DNA from: SYAC01 sp046048055
Lineage (GTDB): Bacteria > Planctomycetota > Phycisphaerae > Phycisphaerales > SM1A02
NCBI GenBank assembly: GCA_046048055.1
Contig: JBJOGW010000090.1
Span: 1 to 51,832, forward strand
Length of the DNA stretch: 51,832 bases
Direction of reading: 5' to 3'
Position numbers and translations under genes: made by a program
The notes under the pieces: model-generated
Told to the model about the DNA's origin: nothing
What the model saw: the letters and a program-made list of their open reading frames with translations, nothing else
Database searches by the model: none
Shown here: positions 1 through 7,891 of the stretch, piece after piece
Layout of the letters: the number at the start of each line of letters is the position of its first letter
Position numbering within the stretch: the stretch's first letter is position 1

Positions 1-15
1 CCCGCTTTGGAATGA

Positions 16-45
16 AAAGAGCCGTCCCGATCGGGACGGCTCTTT
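16..45 (-). terminator. Intrinsic terminator hairpin
   Basis: This is a perfect palindrome with 15-base arms (AAAGAGCCGTCCCGA and its complement) meeting at 30/31. It lies 33 bases past the stop of the sorting-tail gene on the minus strand. It could also serve a plus-strand gene left of the window, because T-rich sequence follows on the plus strand and AAAA flanks the other side. Confidence 0.8.
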
Positions 46-78
46 GTGTTTGTAGCGAAAACCTCGTGTGCTGCCCGA

Positions 79-639
79 TCAGCGACGCCGACGCATCGCC
101 ATCACGCCCGCCAGACCCAAAACGCCCGCGGCACCGGGCGCCGGAACGACCTGAAAGCCGAATCCGCTAAGCGAGGTCCCGAAACCATTGTTGATCAGGA
201 CAATGTCAGGGTCATTGGCATCCACACCAGAAAGCGAAGCGAAGTCAAGGAAAACACGCTCGTTGGCCATGCCGTTCACTGTAGCTAGGACACTACCGCC
301 AACGGAAACAAAGAGAGAGCCCGCATCGACAAAGTCAAAGTAGAGGCCAGTGTAACTGGTCCGATCCACACCCGATCCTGGTGCATCACTCTGGTAAGAA
401 AGCAAATCGAAAAATCCCGGCGCCCAGACGCCGCCAGAGATATTACCGGTGTTGCCACCCTGCATGACGCGATCCAAGCTCGATCCGAGCGGGTCTCCCC
501 AAACCGCAGGGGCCTGAGTAACGATTGCCGACGGGTCCGAGTTCATATCCAAGGAGAAGTCGTCAAAGACGACTACGGCGGCGGAAGCATTGGACGCGAC
601 CGCGACGGCTGCGACGACAGGCGCAAAAAGCTTACTCAT
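79..639 (-). CDS. Secreted protein with VPAPGA-type C-terminal sorting tail
   Basis: A 186-residue protein. The N-terminus (MSKLFAPVVAAVAVASNASA) is a signal peptide. The C-terminus has VVPAPGAAG, a short hydrophobic Leu/Ala/Gly segment and a final MRRRR. This is the three-part plan of PEP-CTERM proteins (motif, membrane span, basic end) with Ala replacing the Glu of PEP. Proteins of this type are exported, processed by an exosortase-type enzyme and kept at the cell surface; the middle region (about 25-155) matches no family I recognise. The ATG is preceded by AGAGGA, a usable ribosome site. It shares the tail with three other proteins in this window. No exosortase gene is present here. Confidence 0.8.
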   Translation of the reverse strand: MSKLFAPVVAAVAVASNASAAVVVFDDFSLDMNSDPSAIVTQAPAVWGDPLGSSLDRVMQGGNTGNISGGVWAPGFFDLLSYQSDAPGSGVDRTSYTGLYFDFVDAGSLFVSVGGSVLATVNGMANERVFLDFASLSGVDANDPDIVLINNGFGTSLSGFGFQVVPAPGAAGVLGLAGVMAMRRRR

Positions 640-948
640 GACTTGTTCCTCTCACTTACTCGTGCTTGCCCCCGAACGCTCGGGTGCTACTCCCCTATAA
701 ACGCAATCTGACGCAGCAACCCCTCACGCCATGTACGGAACTGCACGGAAGTACGGAGAAACAACGGGCACGAATGGCACGCCCCGCCTCCTGTGCACCC
801 GCGTTGAGAACGCTGCAATGCGGTTTTTGAGCCGATTCGGGCGTGGGATCGTGCTTCCCAAGCTGAATGTCGAGGGTTCGAGTCCCTTCACCCGCTTTGC
901 GTCACGCGACGCCACGATGCGCCCCGAGTCGAACGCTCGCATCCCACC
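640..948. other. Intergenic region holding a tRNA fragment
   Basis: The left 80 bases are the upstream region of the minus-strand sorting-tail gene, including its AGAGGA site at about 647-652. The right part carries the tRNA-Gly fragment listed separately, with about 55 bases between that fragment and the next start codon. I see no convincing gene; minus-strand frames here read the reverse of the tRNA fragment. Confidence 0.6.
853..895 (+). pseudogene. 3' fragment of a tRNA-Gly(CCC) gene, possible attachment-site remnant
   Basis: The sequence runs from the anticodon loop (GCTTCCCAAGC, anticodon CCC at 857-859) through the variable loop and a T arm (GAGGG, TTCGAGT, CCCTT) to the acceptor strand CACCCGCT. 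The 3' half matches the usual bacterial tRNA-Gly(CCC) plan. The 5' half is absent: upstream there is no GCGGGTG acceptor strand, no D arm, and the outer anticodon-stem pairs fail. No CCA is encoded. A clean break at the anticodon stem is what integration of an element into a tRNA gene leaves behind, but no integrase is in the window. Confidence 0.6.
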
Positions 949-1875
949 ATGACCGGCACCGAGCCGACGAAGCCCCACGAGGCCGGAACGCATGAGCCCA
1001 GCATCGCTCCCCAGAAGCGCATGACCGGCATGCTCGGCCACCCCGTGGCCGAGAATCCCATCGACCGCATGTTCGATGCGGTCTACGCGCACCACGGCCT
1101 GAACTGGCAGTTCTGGAAGAACGACATCGCGACCGAGGCCGATCTGGCCCTGGCCGTGAAGGCGCTGCGCCCGCTCGGCTACAGCGGCATGTGCATCACG
1201 GTGCCCTGGAAGGTGGCCGTCATTCCCCTGCTCGATGCCGTGGACCAGGACGTGCTCGCCATCGGCGCTGCCAACTACATGACCATCGAGAACGGTCGCC
1301 TGATCGGGCACAACAACGATGGCAAGGGCGTGGTCAAGGCGATCGCCAAGGTGGCGGCACTCAGGGGCCAGCGCGTGGTCATGCTGGGCGCCGGTGGCGC
1401 CGGCCGTGCCATGGCGGTCGAGATCGCATGGGCTGGCGCCGCCCACCTCACCCTGGTGACCCGCCGACAGGAACAGGGCCACGAGGTGGCCGAACGCGTG
1501 CGCAAGGCCAGCGGCGTGCCGTGCGAGTGGCAGGCATGGCAGTCACCGGTGCGCGTTCCCGCGGGCACCACCATGCTGATGAACGCCACGCACCTGGGTT
1601 GTGCACCGGAACTGGAGCATGTGCCGGTCGATTGGGCCACCGTGCCACCCGGCTGCCTGGCCGTGGATGTCATCACCAACCCCCGCATCACGCCCTTCCT
1701 GCATGCGGCACGCCAGCGAGGCTGCCCCGTTGTGGACGGCGTGGAAATGCTGGTGCAACTGGCCATGCAGATCTTCGAGCGATGGACCGGCATCCGGCCC
1801 CAGGAGGCGGTGTTCCAGCGGGCCGTGTCCCTTGCCCTCGGCGAAGTGCAACCCGCCCCGAGCGGATCTGCCTGA
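949..1875 (+). CDS. Shikimate dehydrogenase family protein
   Basis: A 308-residue protein. Shikimate dehydrogenases reduce 3-dehydroshikimate with NADPH in the pathway to aromatic amino acids. Family features seen are a Lys in TVPWKV (about 88) in the place of the catalytic Lys, NNDGKG (about 122-127) matching the NTD motif with catalytic Asp, and a Rossmann loop GAGGAGRA (147-154). The N-terminal substrate motif differs: GHPVAENP stands where AroE has GxPxxHSxSP, so the two Ser that hold the shikimate carboxylate are missing. The first 24 residues are unlike the family; Met25 (1021) or Met28 (1030) are other possible starts. It could be the housekeeping AroE or a paralogue acting on a related cyclitol acid. 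Confidence 0.75.
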   Translation: MTGTEPTKPHEAGTHEPSIAPQKRMTGMLGHPVAENPIDRMFDAVYAHHGLNWQFWKNDIATEADLALAVKALRPLGYSGMCITVPWKVAVIPLLDAVDQDVLAIGAANYMTIENGRLIGHNNDGKGVVKAIAKVAALRGQRVVMLGAGGAGRAMAVEIAWAGAAHLTLVTRRQEQGHEVAERVRKASGVPCEWQAWQSPVRVPAGTTMLMNATHLGCAPELEHVPVDWATVPPGCLAVDVITNPRITPFLHAARQRGCPVVDGVEMLVQLAMQIFERWTGIRPQEAVFQRAVSLALGEVQPAPSGSA

Positions 1876-2234
1876 GGTTGCTCACAGGATCAGGTCTTTG
1901 GCTTCACGAACACCGAACAGGCGCGTCGTTCGAAGGCTTGTTTTCTTCAGGGCCAGAGAAATGTGTTTAAAGGCCAAAAAGATGATTATTACAGGACTTT
2001 ACTGATTAACGTTACAAACAACAGGCATTCCAAACCTTCACGGCTTTGATTTCTTTCCTGATATTCCCTTGCCAGCGTCGAAACTCGCGGTATGATCACG
2101 AGGTCTCAAAAGGCGTTCCCATCAGGCCTGCAGGAGAAGTTCCAAAACGAACTCCTGAAGACTGAAGCGCCGACCCAGACGCAGTTCGCGTTCCTGTCCC
2201 TTCTCACTTCCCTTCTGCGTTCGGAGTTCCTCCC
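1876..2234. other. Intergenic region with promoter and long leader
   Basis: This 359-base gap is more A+T-rich than its surroundings around 1960-2070. It holds a strong sigma70-type promoter (2069-2096) followed by a leader of about 130 bases to the sorting-tail gene at 2235. The leader contains CAGGAG...CTCCTG arms (about 2130-2156) that can form a weak bulged hairpin. No gene seen. Confidence 0.6.
2069..2096 (+). promoter_or_regulatory. Sigma70-type promoter of the sorting-tail gene at 2235
   Basis: TTGCCA (2069-2074), a 16-base spacer, then TATGAT (2091-2096). The expected transcription start is near 2103, giving a leader of about 130 bases. Confidence 0.65.
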
Positions 2235-2825
2235 ATGACAACTCGTCTCGTCTGTGCGTCCGCTGCGGCGGCGCTCACGGGGTCTGCGTTGGCATCTGTC
2301 ACCGTCACCAACAACCAGTCCCTGTGGGATTGGCAGGTCACCGGTGGCGGACAGGTCGTTGCCACCGAGACTTTCTCCAGCTTTGATGGCTTCGTCCCCA
2401 CTGGAACCAGTGGGTCGGTTGCCGGCGTTTCGTGGACGGCCTCGGCCTCTGGCGGTCTCTTCGCCGACACCGGCCTCTTGTCCACGAACTTCCCGTCCAC
2501 CACGATGGTGTTCAACTTCAGCCCGGGCCTGCAGGGCGTTGCCGGAAACTTCTTCGGCACCGACATCAACTTCAACGTTGTGCCCAGCGTGGTTCAGGTG
2601 ACTCTGGCTGATGGCACGTCGTATCTCGGCTTCTCCAACAGCCAGACGGATTTCATCGGGTTCTACTCCACCACGGCCTCGATCACCAGCCTGAGCATCA
2701 CCGCGACCGGTGTTGGCTCGGGTGACGTGTTCTCGACGGTGGACAACCTGTACTTCGCGGTTCCGGCCCCCGGTGCCATCGCCCTTCTGGGCGCTGCTGG
2801 CCTGGTCGGCCGTCGACGCCGCTGA
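2235..2825 (+). CDS. Secreted protein with VPAPGA-type C-terminal sorting tail
   Basis: A 196-residue protein. It has a signal peptide (MTTRLVCASAAAALTGSALA), a Thr/Ser/Gly-rich body with many aromatic residues, and a tail with VPAPGAIALLGAAGLVG and a final RRRR. The body (about 25-170) looks like an all-beta surface domain, but I cannot name a family. GGAG lies 8 bases before the ATG. The gene is a single unit with its own promoter (2069-2096) and its own perfect terminator hairpin (2862-2889). The tail plan is that of PEP-CTERM proteins with Ala for Glu. Confidence 0.82.
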   Translation: MTTRLVCASAAAALTGSALASVTVTNNQSLWDWQVTGGGQVVATETFSSFDGFVPTGTSGSVAGVSWTASASGGLFADTGLLSTNFPSTTMVFNFSPGLQGVAGNFFGTDINFNVVPSVVQVTLADGTSYLGFSNSQTDFIGFYSTTASITSLSITATGVGSGDVFSTVDNLYFAVPAPGAIALLGAAGLVGRRRR

Positions 2826-2861
2826 GTTCAGGGAACTCCGATACTGAGGACAGAACGCCCT

Positions 2862-2889
2862 CAGGGGCGGCCAGAAATGGCCGCCCCTG
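2862..2889 (+). terminator. Intrinsic terminator with GAAA tetraloop
   Basis: A perfect 12-bp stem (CAGGGGCGGCCA / TGGCCGCCCCTG) closed by GAAA, 36 bases after the sorting-tail gene stop. The run after it is only TAATG, so any U-tract is weak. Confidence 0.75.
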
Positions 2890-3046
2890 TAATGCTTTCA
2901 CGAATTTCGCAGCACGTGAAACACGCGGGACTTCGGATCGGGAAATCTGCAAATTTGGCAGGTCCAATTCGGGAGCCCGTTCAGATCGGGTTATGTTGGC
3001 ACGCCGGCCAAGGATGTCCCCGCAAGGGCGGCCGCAAACGCGTTCG

Positions 3047-3070
3047 GCGGAGCCTGCCTTCAGGCTCCGC
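3047..3070 (+). promoter_or_regulatory. Hairpin in the leader of the protease gene
   Basis: A perfect 10-bp stem (GCGGAGCCTG / CAGGCTCCGC) with loop CCTT. It ends 28 bases before the protease start codon and is followed by GTTTCCATTG, so it is not a clear terminator. It may stabilise or regulate the transcript. This region also argues against starting the protein further upstream. Confidence 0.4.
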
Positions 3071-3098
3071 GTTTCCATTGCCTCGTGTGGAGTCTTCC

Positions 3099-6000
3099 AT
3101 GCCCCGATTCGTCGCCTCGTTCCAGTTCGCTTCGCGTCTGGCTGCCTTCGCCACCGCTGTGACCCTGTGCATGTCCGCCTCGGCGCAGGTGGCACCGGAG
3201 AATCCGCTGCCGGACAAGCCGCTCGGTGCGGCCGATGGCCTGCGACCTCTGGATGAGGTGCCCGTGCAGACGCTGCCCGAGTTGGACATGAAGACGATCG
3301 AGGAGGAGGACGCCCAACTGGTGCGCGGCGAGGCGGCTCCCCGCTACGCCATTCCTCACGCCGCCGAGATCACCCCCGACAATGGCGGCCTGTGGGAACT
3401 GCTGCCCAACGGCAAGCAGGTCTGGCGCCTTCGGGCCGCCTGCCCCAATGCCGTGTCGATGAATCTGGGATTCACCACCTTCAAGTTGCCTGACTCGGCG
3501 GCCCTGTTCATCTACACCCCGGGCGTAGACTTCGTGATCCGCCCGTTCACGGCGGCGGACAACCAAGCCCACATGCAGCTCTGGACACCGCCGGTTCCCG
3601 GCAATGAGGTGGTGATCGAGCTCTCCGTGGACGCGAACCAGGCCAACCAGGTTCAGCTCACCCTTGGATCCATCAACGCGGGCTATCGCGGCTTCAAGCA
3701 GACGGCCTTGGCGGCCCTCTCCGGCTCCTGCAATGTGGACGTGGTGTGTGCCGACGGCGATGACTGGCGCGACCAGATCTCCGGCGTGGCGGTGATCAGC
3801 ACCGGCGGCAGCACCTTCTGCACCGGTTTCATGGTGAACAACGTCCGCCAGGACCTCACCCCCTACTTCATGACCGCCAACCACTGCGGCGTGAGCGGCA
3901 GCAACGCCCCCTCGCTGGTGGCATTCTGGAACTACGAGAATTCGTGGTGCCGTCCGCCCAACAGCCCGGCCAGCGGTGGAGCCGGAGACGGGCAGTTGAA
4001 CCAGTTCAACACCGGCAGCACCTTCCTGGCCAGCAGCAGCGCCTCGGACTTCACGCTAGTGCGGCTGAACTCCAGTCCAAACCCGACGTGGTTCGTGTCG
4101 TTCCTGGGATGGGACGCTCGCAACGTGGATGCCACGAGCAGCTGCGGGATCCATCATCCGAACACGGACGAAAAGCGCATCAGCTTCGACTTTGATCCGG
4201 CCACCACAACCAACTACAGCAGCTCCACCCCCACGCCCACTGGCACGCACGTGCGTGTCGCCAACTGGGAAGTGGGAACCACCGAGCCCGGCTCCAGCGG
4301 ATCGCCCATCTTCAACCAGGACAAGCGGGTGACCGGTCAGTTGCACGGCGGCTCGGCAAGCTGCACCAGCATCACCAACGACTTCTACGGCAAGTTCGCC
4401 GTGTCGTGGCTGGGCGGTGGCACCCCATCCACCCAGCTGAAGACCTGGCTGGACCCCGACGACACCGGCACGCTCTTCGTGGACACCCTCTCCACGCGGG
4501 GCATGACCATCACGCCCAGCAACAACGTGACCCACGTGGGCCTGGTGGGTGGACCGTTCAGCGGCCTGCCCTACACCTACGCCCTGAGCAACAGCACCGC
4601 CAGCGCCATCTCGTACGAGGTGAGCCTCGGCGCCGGCTCCGGCGACCTGCTCGTCAACGGCGGCTCCAGTGCCTCGGGCAGCGTGGCTTCGGGCGGCTCC
4701 GCCAACGTGACGATCTCGGCCGGCCCAAGCCTGGCCAGCGCCCCGGCGGGCATCTACACCCGTGACATCGAGTTCCGCGATGTCAGCAACGGTTCGGTCC
4801 GGACCATCACCCACTCCATCGAGATCGGTCAGACCGGCATCGAGTTGACGCCGGCCACCGGCCTGGTGGCGAGCGGCGCCGTGGGCGGACCCTTCCCGGG
4901 CTCCACCACCTACACCATCACCAGCACCCGGCCCTCGCCGGTCGATGTCCAGGTGGCGGCCAGCGTCTCGTGGATCAGCGTGGATGGCTCCACCAGCCCG
5001 CTCAACTTCACGCTGAACGGCACCGGCGACAGCCGCACCGTGGTGATCGGCATCTCCAGCGATGCAGCGGCGCTGGCGGCCGGCGTCTACAGCGGATCGG
5101 TGAGCATTTCCAACACCAGCGGCGGCCCGGGATCCGGCACGCGCAACGTGTCGCTCGAGGTCGGACGCCTGGTGTACGTGGCCGATGACACGCCCCGCGC
5201 CATCTCCGACAACAGCAGTTTCCTGAGTGCGGTGAACGTGGCCGAGGACTTCTGCATCGGCGACATCGACGTGCAGGTGGACATCAGTCACACCTACCGT
5301 GGTGACCTGTTGCTGGAATTGACCAGCCCCAGCGGCACCGTGGTGACCCTGCACAATCGCAGCGGCGGCAGCGCCGAGAACCTGGTCGTGACCTATGACC
5401 AGGAAGCCGGCCCGGATGCCGATGGCCCGGGCACGCTGGGCGACTTCGAGTTTGGTCCTGCCCAGGGCGTGTGGACGCTGCGGGTGGCCGACCAGGCGGG
5501 AGGCGACACCGGCACGCTGAACAGCTGGTCGCTGCGGCTGGTGCCCGTGGGCGGTTCCTGCCCCACCCCTGAGGTGGTGCACTACGAGCCTCTTGACGTG
5601 AATCCCGGCTGGTCCACAGAGGGCGAGTGGGGCTTCGGCGTGCCGGGCGGGGGTGCCGACCCCAGTTCCGGCTACACCGGCAGCAATGTCTACGGTTACA
5701 ACCTCACGGGCAACTACCCCAACGGCATGCCCGAGTACCACCTGACCTCCACGGCGTTCGACTGCTCGGGCGTGACCAACACCCGCGTGAGCTTCGCCCG
5801 GTGGCTTGGCGTGGAGAGCAGCCAGTGGGACAAGGCCAAGTTCAGCGTGAGCAACGACGGCGTGAACTGGACCACCGTCTGGCAGAACGGTTCCACGCTG
5901 AACGAGTCGGCCTGGACCGTGGTCAACTACGACATCTCCGCCGTGGCCGACAACCAGCCCACCGTGTTCCTGCGGTGGTCGTTGGGCCCCACGGATTCCT

Positions 6001-6233
6001 CGGTGACGTACGAAGGCTGGAACATCGATGACATCGCCATCTCCGGACTGCTGCCGCAGAACAACTGCCCGGCGGACCTCGACGGCAATGGCACGGTGGA
6101 TGCGGCCGACATCGGCGCGATCCTGCTCTCCTTCGGCTCGTGCGATGGCTGCCCCGCCGATCTGGACGAGAATGGCACGGTGGATGCGGCCGACATCGGC
6201 CTGGTGCTGATCGGGTACGGCGACTGCCCGTGA
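3099..6233 (+). CDS. Secreted lysyl-endopeptidase-like S1 protease with P domain and dockerin-like tail
   Basis: A 1044-residue protein. The start is taken at the ATG with GGAG six bases upstream, because a signal peptide (about 1-29, ending SASAQ) begins there; the frame stays open back to 2877, inside the previous terminator. Domains in order: an N-terminal prodomain-like region; a trypsin-fold protease (about 205-460) with His262 in MTANHC, Asp317 in SDFTLV and Ser402 in GSSGSP, resembling lysyl endopeptidases with several Cys; two similar beta domains (about 465-560 and 562-655, each with GGPFxG); a proprotein-convertase P domain (about 690-815) containing SHTYRGDL; a Trp/Tyr-rich beta region to about 980; and two dockerin-like Ca-binding repeats (CPADLDxNGTVDAADIG, about 988-1044). 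It probably degrades proteins outside the cytoplasm and is held in a complex or at the surface by its tail. A terminator follows. Confidence 0.85.
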   Translation: MPRFVASFQFASRLAAFATAVTLCMSASAQVAPENPLPDKPLGAADGLRPLDEVPVQTLPELDMKTIEEEDAQLVRGEAAPRYAIPHAAEITPDNGGLWELLPNGKQVWRLRAACPNAVSMNLGFTTFKLPDSAALFIYTPGVDFVIRPFTAADNQAHMQLWTPPVPGNEVVIELSVDANQANQVQLTLGSINAGYRGFKQTALAALSGSCNVDVVCADGDDWRDQISGVAVISTGGSTFCTGFMVNNVRQDLTPYFMTANHCGVSGSNAPSLVAFWNYENSWCRPPNSPASGGAGDGQLNQFNTGSTFLASSSASDFTLVRLNSSPNPTWFVSFLGWDARNVDATSSCGIHHPNTDEKRISFDFDPATTTNYSSSTPTPTGTHVRVANWEVGTTEPGSSGSPIFNQDKRVTGQLHGGSASCTSITNDFYGKFAVSWLGGGTPSTQLKTWLDPDDTGTLFVDTLSTRGMTITPSNNVTHVGLVGGPFSGLPYTYALSNSTASAISYEVSLGAGSGDLLVNGGSSASGSVASGGSANVTISAGPSLASAPAGIYTRDIEFRDVSNGSVRTITHSIEIGQTGIELTPATGLVASGAVGGPFPGSTTYTITSTRPSPVDVQVAASVSWISVDGSTSPLNFTLNGTGDSRTVVIGISSDAAALAAGVYSGSVSISNTSGGPGSGTRNVSLEVGRLVYVADDTPRAISDNSSFLSAVNVAEDFCIGDIDVQVDISHTYRGDLLLELTSPSGTVVTLHNRSGGSAENLVVTYDQEAGPDADGPGTLGDFEFGPAQGVWTLRVADQAGGDTGTLNSWSLRLVPVGGSCPTPEVVHYEPLDVNPGWSTEGEWGFGVPGGGADPSSGYTGSNVYGYNLTGNYPNGMPEYHLTSTAFDCSGVTNTRVSFARWLGVESSQWDKAKFSVSNDGVNWTTVWQNGSTLNESAWTVVNYDISAVADNQPTVFLRWSLGPTDSSVTYEGWNIDDIAISGLLPQNNCPADLDGNGTVDAADIGAILLSFGSCDGCPADLDENGTVDAADIGLVLIGYGDCP
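6087..6200 (+). repeat. Exact 30-bp direct repeat in the dockerin-like coding region
   Basis: Positions 6087-6116 and 6171-6200 are identical and encode NGTVDAADIG in the same frame, 84 bases apart. They code for the two Ca-binding loops at the protease C-terminus, and the identity at DNA level suggests recent duplication or conversion of the module. Confidence 0.85.
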
Positions 6234-6255
6234 GTCGACCGAGATCGTGAATCCC

Positions 6256-6284
6256 CCGGCGGTCGCCACCATGGCGGCCGCCGG
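6256..6284 (+). terminator. Intrinsic terminator of the protease gene
   Basis: A 12-bp stem (CCGGCGGTCGCC / GGCGGCCGCCGG, one T-G wobble) with loop ACCAT, followed by TTTCACTTTT, 22 bases after the protease stop. Confidence 0.8.
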
Positions 6285-6338
6285 TTTCACTTTTGCGACC
6301 CGTCGCGTGGGTTACGCTTGCTTCGCCCGGTCCACGCC

Positions 6339-7079
6339 ATGGTCACCCCCGCCCCCCTCTTCACCGTGGATGCCATGCAGTTCTTCGGTCGGGAGCCCGC
6401 CGACTACCAGGCCATGTTCGGCATCGGCATCCAGGACCTGATCGGGCTGCGGGTGCTCGATTGCCCCGCGGGACCGGGATCGTTCGTGGCCGAGGCCGCG
6501 GCCCGGGGCGTGGACGTGATCGGCGTGGATCCGCTCTACGACCAGCCCCTCACGGAGCTGCTGGACCGCGGACGACGCGACGTTCGGCACACCATCGATC
6601 GCATGCGACTCAAGAGGGATTGCCTGGCCGATCTGGATCTGGACGCCTACGAGCGAAGCAAGCTTCGGGCGCTGGACACCTTCGGCAGGGACTTCACGCG
6701 GGGCTTGGCCCTGGGCCGCTACGTGGCGGCCAGCCTGCCTCACCTGCCCTTTCCCGATCGACACTTTCATCGCACGCTCTCGGCCCACCTGCTGTTCACC
6801 TACAGCGACCCGGAACAGGGCGGCATTCTTCCGGGCTCGCCCTTCACGCCAGCGTGGCACCTGCTGGCGGCCGGCGAGCTCATGCGCGTCACGCTTGAGG
6901 AACTTCGGCTCTACCCCACGACCACCCGATGGGAGACACCCGACCGTCATCCCGTGGCCGAGCAGGTGGCCCAGATGTTCGTGAATCAGGGCCTGAAGGC
7001 GCGGTTCGAGACGAGCACCTTTGCCCGAGGCAACCACATGAGCGATCACCTGAACGCCTGTCTGGTGGTGACGCGGTGA
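6339..7079 (+). CDS. SAM-dependent methyltransferase family protein
   Basis: A 246-residue protein. It has a class I methyltransferase SAM-binding motif near the N-terminus (LDCPAGPGSF followed by DVIGVDP, about 37-62): a Gly-containing loop and an acidic residue at the end of strand 2. The remainder, including HLPFPDRHF at about 135, matches the usual position of motif IV in small-molecule methyltransferases, but the substrate is not evident. A TTG at 6318 is a possible earlier start; the ATG is preferred. A TACGCT hexamer at 6313-6318 could be its promoter -10, giving a leader of about 15 bases. Its stop codon overlaps the GTG of the SGNH hydrolase (GTGA), so the two are translated as a pair. 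Confidence 0.7.
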   Translation: MVTPAPLFTVDAMQFFGREPADYQAMFGIGIQDLIGLRVLDCPAGPGSFVAEAAARGVDVIGVDPLYDQPLTELLDRGRRDVRHTIDRMRLKRDCLADLDLDAYERSKLRALDTFGRDFTRGLALGRYVAASLPHLPFPDRHFHRTLSAHLLFTYSDPEQGGILPGSPFTPAWHLLAAGELMRVTLEELRLYPTTTRWETPDRHPVAEQVAQMFVNQGLKARFETSTFARGNHMSDHLNACLVVTR

Positions 7080-7891
7080 GGCGTCGCCAGGCCGTGCCCC
7101 TGCTGCTTGCCGCCTGCTGCCTGGCCTGGGCGGGCCAACCACAGGACCGGACGGATCCCCCCCAGCCTGCCACCGTGCGTGCTGTGCCCCGCAAGGAGGA
7201 CTGGGCCATGCCGCGCCAGGCGGAGGTGTTGGCGCGCGTGCAACAGGCCGCCGATCCCGTGCCCGTGGTGTTCGTGGGTGACAGCATCACGCAGGGATGG
7301 GAGAACGAGGGCCTGGCCACCTGGAATGAGCGGCTCGTGCCGCTTGGGGCCATGAATCTGGGCGTGGGCGGCGATCGCACCGAGCACGTGCTCTGGAGAC
7401 TGGAGCAGGCGCCGCTCTCTCGCCTGCAGCCGCGCGTGATCGTGCTGATGATCGGCACCAACAACGCGTCGTCCGGCCGCGACAGCGGCGCCCAGATCGT
7501 CCAGGGCATCCGGTCCATCGTGCGGCTGCTGCAGGATCAATGCCCGCGGGCCTGCATCGTGCTGGTCGACATTCCGCCCCGCGGCCAGGCCATGAACCCG
7601 GTGCGCGGACTGGTGCTGCAGGTGAACCAGGCGCTGGCCGCGACCGCGTGGCCGGAGCAGGTGACCTGGCTCGCCTGCGGCGATCGCTTCGTGCAACCTG
7701 ACGGCTCGATCGATCCTGGCCTGATGCCGGACTTTCTGCACCTCTCTCCCGAGGGTTACCGCCGCTGGGCACAGGCGATCGTGCCGACGGTCACGGCCCT
7801 TCTGGACTTGAAGGCGACGCCCCTGGTGCCGGAGGAGCCGGCTGCGCAGCCTTCATCGCCCGGTCCAGCGGATCCACCATCAGGAACATGA
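7076..7891 (+). CDS. Secreted SGNH/GDSL-family hydrolase
   Basis: A 271-residue protein starting at GTG, in a GTGA overlap with the methyltransferase stop. A hydrophobic N-terminus (about 6-20, with LLLAACCLAWA) is a signal peptide, possibly lipoprotein-like. SGNH blocks are all present: GDSIT with Ser70, GVGGDR (about 96-101), GTNN (about 127-130) and DFLHLS with Asp219 and His222. The order and spacing resemble the platelet-activating-factor acetylhydrolase beta/gamma type, which removes acetyl or acyl groups; a carbohydrate or lipid ester is a likely substrate. The Pro/Ala/Ser-rich tail (about 240-271) overlaps on the opposite strand with the end of the esterase gene by 101 bases. Confidence 0.83.
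   Translation: MRRRQAVPLLLAACCLAWAGQPQDRTDPPQPATVRAVPRKEDWAMPRQAEVLARVQQAADPVPVVFVGDSITQGWENEGLATWNERLVPLGAMNLGVGGDRTEHVLWRLEQAPLSRLQPRVIVLMIGTNNASSGRDSGAQIVQGIRSIVRLLQDQCPRACIVLVDIPPRGQAMNPVRGLVLQVNQALAATAWPEQVTWLACGDRFVQPDGSIDPGLMPDFLHLSPEGYRRWAQAIVPTVTALLDLKATPLVPEEPAAQPSSPGPADPPSGT

Noticed and set aside
724..1482. Long minus-strand frame over the tRNA fragment, with the peptide KGLEPSTFSLGS
   Set aside because: The peptide is the reverse-strand translation of the tRNA T arm and is a well-known false protein; most of the frame is antisense to the shikimate-dehydrogenase-like gene.
2877..3098. Upstream extension of the protease frame
   Set aside because: It begins inside the preceding terminator hairpin and covers a second hairpin; the signal peptide and GGAG site support the start at 3099.
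4056..6290. Long minus-strand open frame over the protease
   Set aside because: Antisense shadow of the protease gene, with no motif of its own.
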